Notes: a model not told the origin generated them from the sequence alone. A stretch of DNA of 64,000 bases from Meandrina meandrites (GCA_963693305.1 OY855913.1:21024015-21088014); one strand, 5' to 3'; counted from the stretch's first letter, positions 21,310 through 34,799 are shown. Numbers and translations: made by a program.

Positions 21310-21930
21310 TAAAAATTTGTCAAACTAGAGGTTAGATATCAGTTTATATGGACTACAAATTTCAAGGTCATTGAAAACACATAAGGCAATAAAATCGGGG
21401 CTCCAATGTACTACTTTTTCCTCCCAGATTTTGTGTTTACAAGTGAGTGTTCTCATTATTCACGGGCATTGTATTCAAGTTTCATTTTCACGTGCAGGAC
21501 TCAGCAAAAAATTCATTTGCATTTTTATCAGTGAGTTTAGACATTTTTCCTGATCTACTGTTCTACACAAAAATAGCTTTTCGTTTCCTGGAGAAAGAGA
21601 CCCTCGGTATTGCTGTATTACAGTCTAATGGCGTAACAAATGTTATTACAGTTTTCAAGTCATATCAGCATGTTTCCCGAACATTTTTAGAAAGCAGTTG
21701 TGCGTTCTGTTTAATGCAAATTAATTTTTTGCTGAGTTGTGCACGTGGACATGAAAGTAAAAAACAATACACGTCAATAATGAGGACACTCACTTGTAAA
21801 CACAAAATCTGCGAGAGAAAATTAGTACATTGGAGCCCCGATTTTATTGTCTTACATGTTTTCAATGACCTTGAAACTTGTAGGCCATATAAACTGATGA
21901 CAAATCTCGAGATTGACAAGTTTTTAAAAA
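21310..21930. repeat. Foldback repeat nested in the large TTAA element
   Basis: Arms of about 190 bases face each other: 'ttcaaggtcattgaaaac...aaaatcggggctccaatgta' from about 21360, and its inverse ending near 21900. The spacer is about 220 bases. No coding frame with family motifs was seen. Confidence 0.6.
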
Positions 21931-23132
21931 CATAGGCACGCTAAGCGTGCAGGAGTTATTTTTTGGATTGGGTTGCTTGGGGTAAGACTGGATGTTAGTC
22001 CTGTTGGGATGGTTAAGATATTTGTGCATGGTGCATCAACTACATAGCCCCTTGCTACGACTAAGAGGCATTTTTTGAAAAAAAAAATGTTGCAAAATTT
22101 GTACGTGCAATTTGTTACGTCAAAACTGTTTCGTTCTATATTAAATTTTTATCATTTAGAAAAAACAAGAACTAATTTAATTGTCAAAATGTCACGAAAT
22201 GGCTTATTCAGTTAAGCGCTTATTTCGTTGCAAGCTTTTTTACAACCGTAACGCGATACTTTTGTTTGTTACAGGATGCTTTTGTGTTTTTGTCAAACAC
22301 TGTAAAACGATACCTTTGTTTTTTTAAAATGCATGTAACATGAAACTTTTGTTTATCTCACTTTTGTAACATGACACTTCATGTCTTTCTTGAAAACACC
22401 ATGTCTCCATTGAGTAATCGAAAAGTAATAAACGAAGTAATAGACGAATCAAATCAAAAACTATATTTTTAGGAAAGGTTTTAAAGTGTAGTACACCTGG
22501 AGTATTTGTTTCCTGTCAAAAATGTCAATTTTCATTCAACAAACAGGAACAAGAACTAATTAATTTTAGCTATCAAACTGTCACGGAATGACATGCTCTT
22601 ATTCTAGCCTGTTGCCGCTATCTATCGTAGTTAATTTTAAAAGCAAAACCATTTTAAGTCAATACCCATACCCGGTTAATTAAATGTCTAAACGTGGTTT
22701 GTTTAAGGTATAAACATAAACGCTACTTGCCCGAGAGTCAGCTAATCGCCGGAGCAAGACGCTAAAGAGACTAATTAAATTAATTGCGGTTTTCAGTTGG
22801 CGACACGGAGTCTCAAGCAATATTAAATTTAGAGAGTTTCCCTTATGGTCGCGGGTCGCGGGTTTCAAGTCGCGTGTCGAAGTAGCGAGTTTTGAAAAAG
22901 TCGCGGGTTTTGAAAAAAGTCGCGTGTTTTTAAAAAGTTGCGAGTTTTCAATAGAATGCATTCATTTCTCAATAAAATTAATTCAAACAAGTTGAAACCG
23001 GATGCAAAGACGCCGGTTTTAAAATGATCGCGTTTTCTTGCTACGGGGCGGGGAATGGTTGAGGGAAGTCGAACTCGCCTATCCTATTTCTTGTTTGCTT
23101 AGGGTGATAGGGTGATATTGGGTGATATCTTA

Positions 23133-23135
23133 TAT

Positions 23136-23182
<47 letters not shown>
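23133..23182. repeat. (TTTA)n microsatellite
   Basis: About 12 uninterrupted TTTA units. Confidence 0.9.
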
Positions 23183-23183
<1 letters not shown>

Positions 23184-23712
23184 TTACTGTAGATAAACTG
23201 AACTTCCTCTAGTGTTCAAACAACAACAACAACTGACAAGGCTATAAAATAAAGTTAAAGCACTGGAAAAGCATAGAAATAGAAAAAAAAAACCTAGTCG
23301 GTTAACCAAAAAAAAAAACAATAAAGGAAATCAAAGAACAATTATAAAAACGTCCCGTAGGGTAATGTTGTTGCAAATGTTAATGACGACTGTCTACGTT
23401 AGCATAATTTGGAAACCACTACTTGACGAAATGCGTGCATTTTGAGCAGAGTCGAATGAGTGGTATTGTTCGATAGATACAGTGACTTTACCATCAGAAT
23501 AGGGATTTTTACGACGAACATGTGACACATCTAGATGGTAATAAGTATTCTTAAAGTCAACAGAGAAAACAAGTAGTAATCAATGCTATCATAAATGCAA
23601 TCTCCTGTGTTGGCGCTCACATGGTTGCCTTGTTTGCTCGTTCGGTTCTTGTCCAGAAGTGAGCGTATAACGCGTTTGGGAACTTTTGAGAGCCCCTAAG
23701 AAGCTAGCGTTG

Positions 23713-23854
<142 letters not shown>

Positions 23855-24835
23855 TATCTTATATTTTTTGCCAGCGGAGTACAAGCTTTACGTAAGCTTA
23901 AGCTTACTTACATCAATTTGATGGTTCTCGAGGTGCTGGAAAACGAGCTTCTTGACTTGCTCTCTATCCAGGCTCAGTTGGTGGGCTGCCGCCGTATAAA
24001 AACAATCGCCATCACCTCTCGGATCGAAGGAAATAAAAAAAAACCCATTTCTTTAGTCGCTGACGAAGCAGAAACATTCCTTGCTGACTCTCCATTCTAG
24101 AATGCGTAATTTTACAATGCACCGTCGCACACTATCATCCGGGCTCTTGCTTTTCAGATCAAAAGGCGGGAAAACCGAAGGTGCTTTCCATTTTTACAGT
24201 CTGAGCAGTCGGACTAACCGAGATAAGCTATTGCAAAATTGAATTGAATGGTCCTTTCCATTTTGCATTCCGTTCCTCTGTGCCACGTGTGTACTAACCA
24301 GTTTATGGAAATGGAAAGATAAATTCCGGTACGATCAGGGCGACCAGTCAAACGATTCATTTTATTAACACCAATTTCAAACATTCGCTTAAATTTTATA
24401 ACGTGTAGATTCTGTTCTTCGTTATATTCCTATAATGCAGTCTTTTCAAAACCCGCGACTTTGTCAAAACCCGCGACTTCTTTAAAACCCGCGACACGCG
24501 ACTTGAAACCCGCGACCCGCGACCCGCGACCCGCGACCCGCGACCCGCGACCCGCGACCATTAGGGAAACTTTAAATTTAAGAAGTTTCCTTGTCACAAA
24601 CTCTTAAAACAAGACGCCACAACACACTCTGCAGAAGATTCCTTGCCATTTTTATGACACAGTATTAACATCACAATGAGAACATTATTCTTCAAATCTG
24701 CTTTGTGCAAATGCTTTATACAATTTCTACTACGGTCAGCGAAACTAGCCCGTCCTAAAGGAACGCTTGAATAACAATTTAGTGTTGGGTCTTTGCTGGC
24801 GGCGTGTGCGTTGTAAGCAGGCGAGCGTTTCAAAT

Positions 24836-25078
24836 CCGGGGTTAATTCACAACTCACCGATTCCGCCTCCTACAAATCGAAAATCTTCGAATGAAAAATC
24901 GCTCGCTTACAACTGTGTCAAATTACTTTCCCTTTATAAACTGCAATTTCATTGGTTCTGATATAGTACCTCAGACCTGATTGGTGTGACAAGCAAACAT
25001 ACTTCACTGACTGACTGACTTACTACACGGTTCATCCCGCCGACTAAGAGTTATTTTTTTGAAAAAATAACTCAAAAA
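24836..25078 (+). repeat. Fragment matching the upstream flank of receptor 2
   Basis: Matches 42277-42500 (cgctcgcttacaactgtgtca, tataaactgcaattt, ctaagagttatttttttgaa). In copy 2 this block leads directly into the receptor's proximal promoter; here it abuts the right inverted terminus of the large TTAA element. It could be a captured promoter-side fragment or an independent repeat at both sites. Confidence 0.55.
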
Positions 25079-25669
25079 TTCATCGAGCGGTTTCCAAATA
25101 ATTATCACATTTGTAGATGTAGACCAAATTATATACAAAAGTGGCAACAAGAGCACCTGAATGCACGCTCATCAAATCCGTTTTTTTCGCAATCGGTCGT
25201 GGCGATCGCCATCAATTATACACAATTTTAAATGGCATCAAACTACTATAAGATGAAACTACATTCCCAAAGCTCGTCGTGTTCTTCAGATATTACCCTA
25301 TTATCTCCATAGTATGTTTTTTACTGTATTTATAACCCTCAAAACTTCATCACCAAAAATGTCGATAACGCTCTTACAGAATTTGTTCAAACTTTGCCAA
25401 CATTGAGGCAGGTATAGGAGGTACATGCTCCCTTGAGCGATTTCCGAAAAAATCTCCTGGTGCCGAGCAATACGAACGAGATTGATAAGCGTGATGACGT
25501 CATTACGTTGCTATGACAACTCCGATGTCAAAATAACACTGGTCATAACAAATTTCCATCTTTACCTAATTCAGCTGTGGTGATCGTTTTTCGATGGCAT
25601 TGTTAATTACGATCTGGTTAGTTCTCAAACTTGAGCGGTGTTGCCCCTAAAAAATCCAGTCGAGCCACC

Positions 25670-26039
25670 TTAAAGGACAGCACTAGGGATCGTTTTATTT
25701 CTGCACATCGGCAAATGAACGAGGTAACTTGGAAATCAATCTGGAACTGTCACTTGTCATATAAAGAGTCCGCACATCTCGGTCCATAAGTACTTGTGCG
25801 GCACCTTACTTATGGACTGCACTACTGTACTGCTGACTGAACTTATTAAAACAAGACATCAAAAATTAATAAGAAAAAAAGATTGTTTTACGACGTTGTA
25901 GGTGGCGAGGAAGCATAAAAAGAAATCATGGTGCTTATAGTAGTGGGTTTCCTCGTTACAAAAATAGTCTGACCATAGAGTATTAAAACAAAAATCAAAG
26001 TAATCACCCTGACCAATCACAAAGGACACAGACAATCCA
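25670..26039 (+). other. Duplicated 3' flank continues, no gene
   Basis: Matches 57763-57786 and 57982-58320 of copy 2 ('gcaaatgaacgaggtaacttgg', 'aagtacttgtgcggcac'). No coding frame was recognised. Copy 2 has a hAT-like MITE inserted in this stretch. Confidence 0.6.
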
Positions 26040-26362
26040 GTGAACCAATCAAAACATGTAGCCGTCACGAAGCGCGGGAAAACGTGCGCGGGTGAGTCAT
26101 GATTGGTTTTGGTTTTACTTCCGATTGGTTGAGAAAGTGGCGCGTATTTTTTGAAACCAATCAGTAAGCGAAGTAAAGCAAAACAAAGCAAACGCGAACT
26201 AATTCAAAATAGCCTGTGTACAGCCGTCCTGCTCCCCTACACAGCCTAATTTAAGATAGAAAATAGAAAAACAGTACCGTCAGTGATATACAACCAAAAT
26301 TGAACATAGGTTATTATTAATTAGGAGCTGGGGGAAAATTAACAATACTAAGCCAGCAGAAC

Positions 26363-26662
26363 GTGATAAGCGATCATCGCAGTGAATTTCCAATTTAAGC
26401 AATCGGAATAAAGAAGCCTGAAAAAAAAAAAATATTCAGGGCTTCAACGGGATTGGAACCCGTGAGATCCGCGATACCGGTGCGATGCTCTACTAACTGA
26501 GCTATGAAGCCACACGTTGGGAACGAGGTCAATTGTGAGTTCATATTTTCCCGTGGAGGAGTGAAGTGATGTGATGTATAATTATGAAAAGATTCATATA
26601 TGAGCTGCGGATGTATATGAAAGTGATAAATGATCATCGCAGTGAATTTCCGATTTAAGCAA
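26363..26662 (-). repeat. tRNA-containing repeat module, copy 1 only
   Basis: The block 'gatcatcgcagtgaatttcc-atttaagcaa' occurs at both ends with the tRNA-like sequence between. It lies inside the insertion (about 26040-26770) that interrupts the duplicated flank and is absent from copy 2 near 58320. Confidence 0.55.
26440..26511 (-). tRNA. tRNA-like gene, anticodon reads GGT (Thr) if canonical
   Basis: On the minus strand, a 72-nt cloverleaf: acceptor GGCTTCA/TGAAGCC, D arm GCTC/GAGC, T arm ACGGG/CCCGT with TTC at the loop start. The anticodon stem has one mismatch (31-39), and position 33 is C instead of T, so decoding function is doubtful. A run of 12 T follows 9 bases downstream (Pol III terminator). 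Direct repeats of about 40 bases flank it (26363-26402 and 26623-26662), so it looks like part of a tandem tRNA-containing repeat and not a lone tRNA gene. Confidence 0.55.
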
Positions 26663-26831
26663 AAACTGAGGTAGAGGTAAATGCAACGTTTTAGGCAATT
26701 TGACTGCTCTTCTTCTGCCACAAAAAGAAATCAAATGTGTTTGTTGTCCTTTCCTTTGTTACAGACATTCCAAAGGAAACAGCTCCGCCTCCCCCTCTCC
26801 CCCTCTAAGTTCAAAGTACGAGACCACGTGA

Positions 26832-28769
26832 CGTTTCTATATAACAGTTTTTACTATGAAGACATAAAGTTTCAGCGACGCTAATGCGTTCTAAGCTATC
26901 GAGAAAACCTGCTGTATTTTTTCAACCAATCAGAAGCAACACCACAACCAATTGCGCTTGACTTGTAAGCGCACGTTTCCCGCGCTTGGCACGCGTTGCA
27001 CGTTCCAGCTCCGCGTTCTGATTGGTTCAATGCGCTATATGCGTTTGCTGTGAGTGGTAAGATGTGATCACGTGTCTTGTTAGTTTTTCTTTTCGCCTAG
27101 GCTATTAGACTGGACTCTTGAATAGTGAAGATAATGTTTATTTATATTTTTCATTTGTTCATATATTAACATGATTAACTTCTTGTTTGTATCTCGTTTT
27201 CTGTTTTTGTTTTTCTCGTCTGTGTGTTACAACCCATATAAAGAATGTTTATTTTTTGTAGCTACTCAGCTCGTTTTACTTTAGTTTTTACTATTCTGAG
27301 TAGTTTTTTAGCCTAATTATGTTAATTTTTTTATGCTATTTTTGTATTTATATATTTATATTTTCAGTGTTAAAAATGCCAAACATTTTCCGTTTATTTT
27401 AATAGTTGTTTATATTTTTAACGGGAATTAGCGCTCCCAAATTACTAGTAGATAAATATATAAACCCATTTATGTAGAGTCTCAAAAGACTGGGTATTCT
27501 TGTATAGGAGACGTTTGTAGTTTGAAGCGCGAATAGTAAGTTTTCATAATCACTGAACGTATAAATTCAATTCTTAATGCCAAGCATATTACTGTATTTT
27601 ATGTTGTTGTTATTTTATAATGTGCACGGACATTACCTATATTTGGGTCATAATTAACATTTAGTATATACCACCCAAGTGAATAGTGCTTTCCGCGCGC
27701 GCTGATTGGTTGACTCGGAGGTGATAAGCAAAGTACTGTTTACCTCCGAGCAGCCAAAGAGAAACAAAATGGCGTTTCGCTTTGGTTACCGAAAGTAATG
27801 TTTTGGTCCGCTAGTTATTCAACTTGTGTGGTATATACTAAAACAATTATTCACCTCAGTGTCGGTTAAAGTGGTGGATATTTACCTCCACTTCGGTGAA
27901 TAATTGTTAAATATCAGGGGATGTAAAAACTAAACTATTTAAGGTAATATTAATGAAATTATAAGAAGTAGCTTAAAGTAAGCAACACGATAGAATGTAT
28001 TCCTTTGCCTAGACATTACAAGGTGAATAAATACGCTATCAATTTTATTATATTGACTTAAAGTTTCTTTCAAAAGTGCGTGCTGTGTTTGATCTTGAAC
28101 TGGTTTGAAAGGTGGAGGGCTTTCTTAGTAAAAACGGAGCGAATGGAAGTTTTTTTTAAAAAATACTCACTGTTATGAAATATCTGAACATGGTGTGTGC
28201 GCTTTGATTCGTGGATAGCTATTTACAAAATGCTTTTTACACTAACTGGCTGAATTCTCGCGCACTCATTAGTGGAGGCTATGGTAGATGAGTGTTTAGT
28301 AGAAACCCAGTAATGTTCTATTGGAAATCCGTGAATCTCATTGGTTCTTCCACTGTTTTCTGTTCGCTGATAGAACGCAATCGCGCGCTCGTTGCTCTTA
28401 TAATTCATGATTTTCTGTAAGTGCATAAAATTGTAGGTTTTGTATTGGACTAGCGGCCAAATTTGAGGGTGTCTACTACAACAATCAGACTACTCGCCCG
28501 AGTTTTATAGTCAACGAGGCGCAGCATATAGTATAAGGCTCGGGCTCGTGCGAACTGTTAACGAACCATAGCATGCGTAGGAGTCATTTCCTTTCCAAGC
28601 GCGCGGAACGACGGAACGAACGAAGACCGAGCAAGTGAACGAGCGCGCCTGGGGGAGCAAAAAAAAAAATGGGGGAGAGGGGGGAGAAGCGGGGAGGGGA
28701 TGGGCGGCTGCAAACGCTGTATGCGCGCGCGCTCTTCCGCACTGATTTTCCCTAAAATTTGTAAAGAGT
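26832..28769. other. Intergenic, no host gene; MITE at 27662-27840
   Basis: Past the duplication edge. Mostly A+T-rich. A MITE with TAGTATATACCAC and GTGGTATATACTA ends is at 27662-27840, followed at once by a hairpin with AACAATTATTCACC arms (27842-27908). A purine-rich G tract is at 28661-28712. No coding frame with recognisable motifs. Confidence 0.5.
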
Positions 28770-28870
28770 ATCTTATCCAAAAACAGGACTGGGACGAGGA
28801 GAGGATGGCGGAATAGACGTGTTTTTTGAAGCTCCGCCAGTAGTGGCCGTTAAACCTTTATTTGCAGCCT

Positions 28871-29788
28871 ATGTCCGCTAACTTATTTAAGAGAAAGGTC
28901 AGGTCACCATCTGCAGACGTTTATGCCAACATACCTGAAGAAAAAAGGACGCGAAACCACACTGAGTCAGAATATAGTGAAAGGCAAGACGAAGCGTTGG
29001 GCCGACCACGTGCAATGGCGGCAGAGATTGCCACAAAGATGGACTTAGTACTGTCCAAATTGGATAATATACAAAGCAGGCTGAACAGTGTATGCTCGTC
29101 AGTAGCCAACATCGAAGAAGCGTTAACCAACCTTAAAAAAGATGTTGCAGACCTGAAAGTTAAAACTGAAGGCAACGAAACAGACGTAAGTCAGCTCAAA
29201 GAAAGGGTGGATTTTAACGAGGGTGATATTGCGGAGGCGAAGCGTGATGCGGCGGCTGTAAAACTAGAAGCAGAGAAACTTAAAATGAACCTGCTGTACT
29301 TTGAAACTTACAATAGGAGAGAAAATTTAAAGTTCTTCGGAATAGAGGAAAATACAAGTAACGTCGCCGAAGACACCGGAGACGCGAATATGGATGGTTC
29401 GCCGCATATGACCGAAGACACGAAGCAAGTCATGTATAACTTTCTGGAGCAAGAGTTGAAGATCAGCAACGCTAGAGACAGGATAGAGTTCCAAAGGATC
29501 CACCGTCTGGGTAAGCCAAATGATAAAGGTCCTAGACCAATTATTGCTAGATTTCTGCGCTACACTGATAGAGAAGAAGTTATGTCACAAGCCCGCAAGC
29601 ATCTGAAGGGAAAAGATTTCTCCGTCTTCGATGATATTCCAAAGGAACTTTATGACTTAAGGAAAAAACAGCGAGATAAACTTAAAGATGCAAGGAAGAA
29701 GGGTCACACAGCGTTTTTCAGTAAGAAATATCCGGACAGATTATATATTGATGGAAAAATTATTTCTCAAGACGAGCCTTTCGCTTAA
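28871..29788 (+). CDS. L1 ORF1 protein (RNA-binding, coiled coil)
   Basis: 305 residues from the first ATG of an open frame. Roughly residues 50-140 are a heptad-rich coiled coil (LSKLDNIQSRLNSV, VADLKVKTEGNETDVSQLKE). Then comes an RRM-like start (NRRENLKFFGIEE) and a C-terminal domain with RIEFQRIHRLG and RPIIARFLRYTDREEV. This is the layout of the LINE-1 ORF1 family, which trimerises and binds the element's own RNA. The frame is unbroken. Alternative: none likely. Confidence 0.9.
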   Translation: MSANLFKRKVRSPSADVYANIPEEKRTRNHTESEYSERQDEALGRPRAMAAEIATKMDLVLSKLDNIQSRLNSVCSSVANIEEALTNLKKDVADLKVKTEGNETDVSQLKERVDFNEGDIAEAKRDAAAVKLEAEKLKMNLLYFETYNRRENLKFFGIEENTSNVAEDTGDANMDGSPHMTEDTKQVMYNFLEQELKISNARDRIEFQRIHRLGKPNDKGPRPIIARFLRYTDREEVMSQARKHLKGKDFSVFDDIPKELYDLRKKQRDKLKDARKKGHTAFFSKKYPDRLYIDGKIISQDEPFA

Positions 29789-30281
29789 TTTTCAAATTTA
29801 CATATGTAGATTTTGGACAGGTTATTTTTTTGCATGCCTTTTCTCACTAATACTTGTCACTTAAATTTCTACTAAACACAAGCTCGATAAGCTGCAAAAA
29901 CAAGACGAATTAATTACATCCTTAGCCGCCACAAAAGGAGCAGAACATCAAACACGCTATTTAAAGATGGTGTGAAACTGCCCAAACAAAAACTTCGATG
30001 CACTGGGTAGGTAAGCAGTCAATATTCTTTCTTAGCTTTTTGTTTTGTAATTATGTGTTAGGTTTTCCAAGCTTTATACTTGTTATAGTCGCTCTGTATG
30101 AGCGTGTCTTGTGGTTAGCTTTTAGATCAGTTTGGAAGTTCCCATTTATATACAGAATTAGCTTGTTCAAGGATTATTATAGAAAACCGTTAATTTCAAA
30201 CACCCGCGTTATCTTCAACATGGTTGCGACACTTCAGCTGCTCCCAGGAATAATCTGTATTTCTAGACACTTTAAGGATGC

Positions 30282-33200
30282 ATGGAGCTTAAAATATGTT
30301 CTCTTAATGTAAGAGGCTTGGGAGACATGCTAAAGAGAAGGGAAATGCTCTCTTGGCTCAGGGCAAAAAACAGCTCTATTTATTTTCTACAAGAAGTCCA
30401 TTGCTGCGAGAGCACGTCCACTATGTGGTCGGCAGAATGGGGGTACAAATCCTTTTTTAGTTGCTGTACAGGCGCCAAGGCTGGAGTTGCAATTCTATTC
30501 AATAATACATTCGATTTCGAAATGAAACGAGTTTACTGTGATCCTAATGGACGATTCATTATTTGTGACATCCAAACCAACCAAAAGTATATAACGCTGG
30601 CCACCATTTACGCTCCCAACGACGATGACGCGGCTTTCTTCGAAAGTTTCTTCGAGCATTTATCAGATTTTCAATGTGAAGAAGTAGTTATTGGTGGCGA
30701 TTTCAACTTAGTGCTTAATTTAGATAAAGACAAGAAAGGTGGCGTCGCAAGAGCACATAATAATTCAGTTAGGATCGTTCAGGAATTTATGGAAAACTTA
30801 GATTTAATTGATGCTTGGAGAGTGCTACATCCCGATTCCCTAAGATACACTTGGCGCCGACGGAAACCCGAAATTCAATGCCGACTAGACTTCTTTCTTG
30901 TTAGCCAAAGCTTAATGTGTAATATTATGCGCGCCGATATTTTGACAGGATACAAAACAGACCACTCAATGATCGAGGTTTTTGGAAACTTAATACTTCT
31001 TTCTTGAACGAAATTGAATACGTTAACCAAATAAAATCAACAATTCAAGCTGTTAAAGAAGAATATCAAAATGATGACACTGTGAACCACGCATCATTGT
31101 GGGAGATGATAAAAATGAAAATCCGAGAACAATCATTAAAATATGCAACTGCCAAAAAAGCTAAAATTTTAAAACGGGAAGAAGAGCTAGAAAAAGCAAT
31201 TGACAACTTGCAAATATATATGGAAACAACAAGCGACGACGAAAATGCAAAACAAGTTGGGGCTCAGAAACTAGAAAGAAAAAAGGCAGAATTGGAGAAT
31301 ATAATCGAGTACCGCACCAAAGGTGCAATCTTAAGATCGAAATGTAGATGGTATAATGAGGGAGAAAGAAATACAAAATACTTTTTAAACATGGAAAAAA
31401 GGCACTACAAACAGGGAGTAATAAGTCAGCTAAAAATTAATGACGATGAAACAGTAAACACTGACAAAGAAATCCTAAATCAGTGTGAATCCTTTTACAG
31501 AAATCTATATAGCTCTCATATGAATATCAACGACACTTATGTTAATGACATGTTTTTCGAAGAGAATAATACTAAGGTACTGAACCCAGACGAGCAAATG
31601 TCATGCGAAGGCCTGCTGACCAAAGAGGAATGCTTACAAGCCTTAAAAAATACAGAAACAAATAAAACACCAGGCTCAGACGGAATACCTGCCGAATTTT
31701 ATAAAGTTTTCTGGAACGATTTGTCGGACTTAATTGTTAATTCGATTAATTTTGCATATCAAACAGGTCAATTTTCGGTAACCCAGAGACGCGGAATCAT
31801 TAAATTAATCCCCAAAAAAGATGCAGAACCATACTTCATTAAGAATTGGAGACCAATAACTCTTTTGAACTGCGACTACAAAATCGCGACCAAAGCTATT
31901 GCAAACAGACTAAAAAAAGTTCTACCGAACCTTGTAGACAATGATCAAACTAGATTTCTTAAGGTGGCTGGTAATGGTTTCCAGCACTTTCCAGCTCTTA
32001 CACTTTGACTGAATAGTACAATAAATTTTTATCAGTTGATGCTACAATAATGGTATCAAATAAATGCCCAATGATTGCCAAGTACATTTTGGTTACTTTC
32101 TTGACCTCACTGGTTACCATAGTAACAGGATAACCTGTTAAAAACACCCTTAATTTTAGCTTTAAGTGCTTATAACTCAAAAACGAGCTCAATGACCCCC
32201 AATTTTTATTATTGAACATTGATTAGCATGTTAAGATACAACTTTCTGCAAAGTTAAAAAAATTTCTACGAAGCAGTTTCAGAGCCACCTTAAATTTTTA
32301 AAAATTTAAGGTGGCTCTGAAACCGCTTCGTAGAAATTTTTTTAACTTTGCAGAAAGTTGTATCTTAACATGCTAATCAATGTTCAATAATAAAAATTGG
32401 GGGTCATCGAGCTCGTTTTTGAGTTATAAGCACTTAAAGCTAAAATTAAGGGTGTTTTTAACAGGTTATCCTGTTACTATGGTAACCAGTAACGTCAAGA
32501 AAATGACCAGAACATATTCACCAATCATTGGGCATTTATTTGATACCATTATTGTAGCATCAACTGATAAAGATTTCTAGTACAGACCCGTCAAAAGTGT
32601 AAGAGCTGAAAAATGCTTGAAAATGCTGGAAACCGATACCAGCCACCTTAAAGATAGGTTTATCGGGGAGAATATTAGACTCATTGACAGTATAATTCAT
32701 TACGCAGCGGCTAACAAAGCCCCTGGTCTTTTACTTTTTCTTGACTTCGAAAAAGCATTTGATACAGTAGAGTGGCCTTTCATTCAAAAAACATTTAAAT
32801 ATTACAACTTTGGACAATCACTAATCAACTGGATTAAACTATGCTACCATAACACAGAAAGCTGCATTCTCAATAACGGATGGGCCAGCGACTTTTTTAA
32901 GCTCGAAAGAGGAGTAAGGCAGGGCTGCCCCCTTTCTCCGTATCTTTTTATTCTCTGTGTTGAGGTTCTAGCGGATGCAATCAGGAAAAACCAAAATGTC
33001 AAAGGCATCTTTGTGAATGGAAATGAAATAAAAATTAGTCAGTATGCAGATGACACCACTTTAATACTCGATGGTTCCAAGGAATCTCTTACATCTTCTC
33101 TGCATATATTGGATAATTTTCAACGGATATCTGGCCTTAAATTAAATAATAAAAAGACGGAAGCCCTTTGGATCGGTGCTAATGCCGAAAAAGAAGACAA

Positions 33201-34658
33201 ATTATGCCCAGAAAGAGACCTAAAATGGGTTAAAGGAAAGACCAAAGCTCTTGGAGTATGGTTCTCGACTAATCCTGACCTAACAGTAGAGCTGAACTAC
33301 AACGAAAAATTGATAAAAATAAAAAATAGCCTAAGCTGTTGGGAGTGTCGTCGACTTACCCTTTTTGGCAAAATCACTGTTCTAAAAAGTTTAATTGCGT
33401 CCCAACTTGTATACATTTTGTCTCCCCTCACGACTAATCACCGTGTCTTAAGGGAAATCAACAGGCTCTTCTATGATTTCTTATGGAACGGCAAAGGCGA
33501 CAAAATCAAGAGGAAAGTAATGATTAATGACTATGAAAAAGGCGGCTTAAAAATGATTGATATTGAATCCTTCAATAAAGGATTGAAAACTACCTGGGTC
33601 AAAAAATATACTGATGTAAACAATCACGGAAAATGGAAACATTTTTTTGAACTCCGGAACTACGGTGGCAGAGCCTTTTTCAGCGGCAATCTTAGCAAAA
33701 AAGACTTGTCAAAGTATGTTAATTTATCCTATCCATTTATTGTGGAAATCTTAAATATCTGGACCGAAATCACTTACGAGAATAATACAGACCATTTTCG
33801 CTCTCAGAGCCTTTGGCACAACTCCCTTATAAGAACTGATAACAGACCAATCTTCTACAAAAAATGGCAGCAAAAAGGGATTAACAGGGTTTCGCATTTG
33901 ATGAAAGATTCAGACACCTTTCTATCCTTTTCTGAATTCAAAGATCGGTATGGTATCACTGAAACAAATTATCTTGCTTTTTATTGGCTGTTATCCGCTA
34001 TAAAAAAAATCAAAGTACCTTTACACAATAATACAAATATACAATACGAAAGCTTTTATACGAAATTTATGAAAGCAAGTAAACCAAGCAGACAGGCCTA
34101 TAAAAAATAATTGGTCTTAAACAAAGGTGTCCAACCAAGAGTCAAGAAAAATGGGCTACGGATTGTGCCTTTGAAGCCCATGAACCAATAGACTGGAGTG
34201 CGGCGTACCAGCTATCTTTTCAGTGTACAAAATCTACAAAACTAATTGTATTTCAATTTAAATTGCTGCATAGACGACTGGCGACTAATGATTTTCTTAA
34301 AAAAGTAGGAATAAAAGATAACGATCTCTGCAGTTTCTGCAAAACTGAGAAGGAAAGCCTAATTCATCTTTTCTGGTCCTGTAGAGTTGTCTCTACCTTC
34401 TGGCAAAATTTTAAGGAGCTTCTTGTAAGCCAAAATCTTGCGTTGAGAACATACAACCTTTCTTTAAATATAGTCTTAGGCCTAAGGCCAGACAAATCAA
34501 AGAATAAACAGAAACTTAATTTTAATTTTCTTGTGGCGAGATATTATATATGGTCGTGTAGGACACGCAACTTGCCCCCTGAAATGAAACATTTCTCTGT
34601 CTTTCTGGCATGTTACAACAGCCTCAAAACTGGAGCAGCGTCAAATGATAATCTTTAG
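30282..34658 (+). pseudogene. L1 ORF2 (endonuclease + reverse transcriptase), disrupted
   Basis: Begins MELKICSLNVRGLGD, an APE-type endonuclease with LQEVHC, GGDFNL and YKTDHSMIEV. There is a frameshift or small deletion near 30977. The frame resumes as GFWKLNTSFLN and continues through the RT N-terminus to FLK at 31962. A double TTAA MITE insertion follows, and RT resumes at 32652 with DRFIGENIRLID, FLDFEKAFDTVEW, GVRQGCPLSP and QYADDTT (catalytic YADD). A second frameshift near 34110-34135 precedes the C-terminal zinc knuckle (CSFCKTEKESLIHLFWSC). Family role: nicking and target-primed reverse transcription. This copy cannot make a full ORF2 protein. Confidence 0.9.
31963..32647. mobile_element. 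Two TTAA MITEs in inverted tandem inside L1 RT
   Basis: Left unit 31963-32289 and right unit 32310-32647 are near-perfect inverse copies, each starting or ending GGTGGCT/AGCCACC, with TTAA at 31959-31962, 32290-32293, 32306-32309 and 32648-32651. The outer TTAA pair interrupts the RT frame; the flanking codons read FLK then DRF. The termini match the 5-kb element at 20709-25669. No coding capacity. Confidence 0.85.
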
Positions 34659-34799
34659 AAATCTAAGTGGGTGATAATTATAATTCAACGTATTTACCAA
34701 CAAGCAGCTGTAAAAAAAAATGAAGAAAACCCTAAGGCTAACACTGTGCACGGATATTATTGTAATGTAGGTCAACCTTAACAAGTGTTGCACTTGTTA

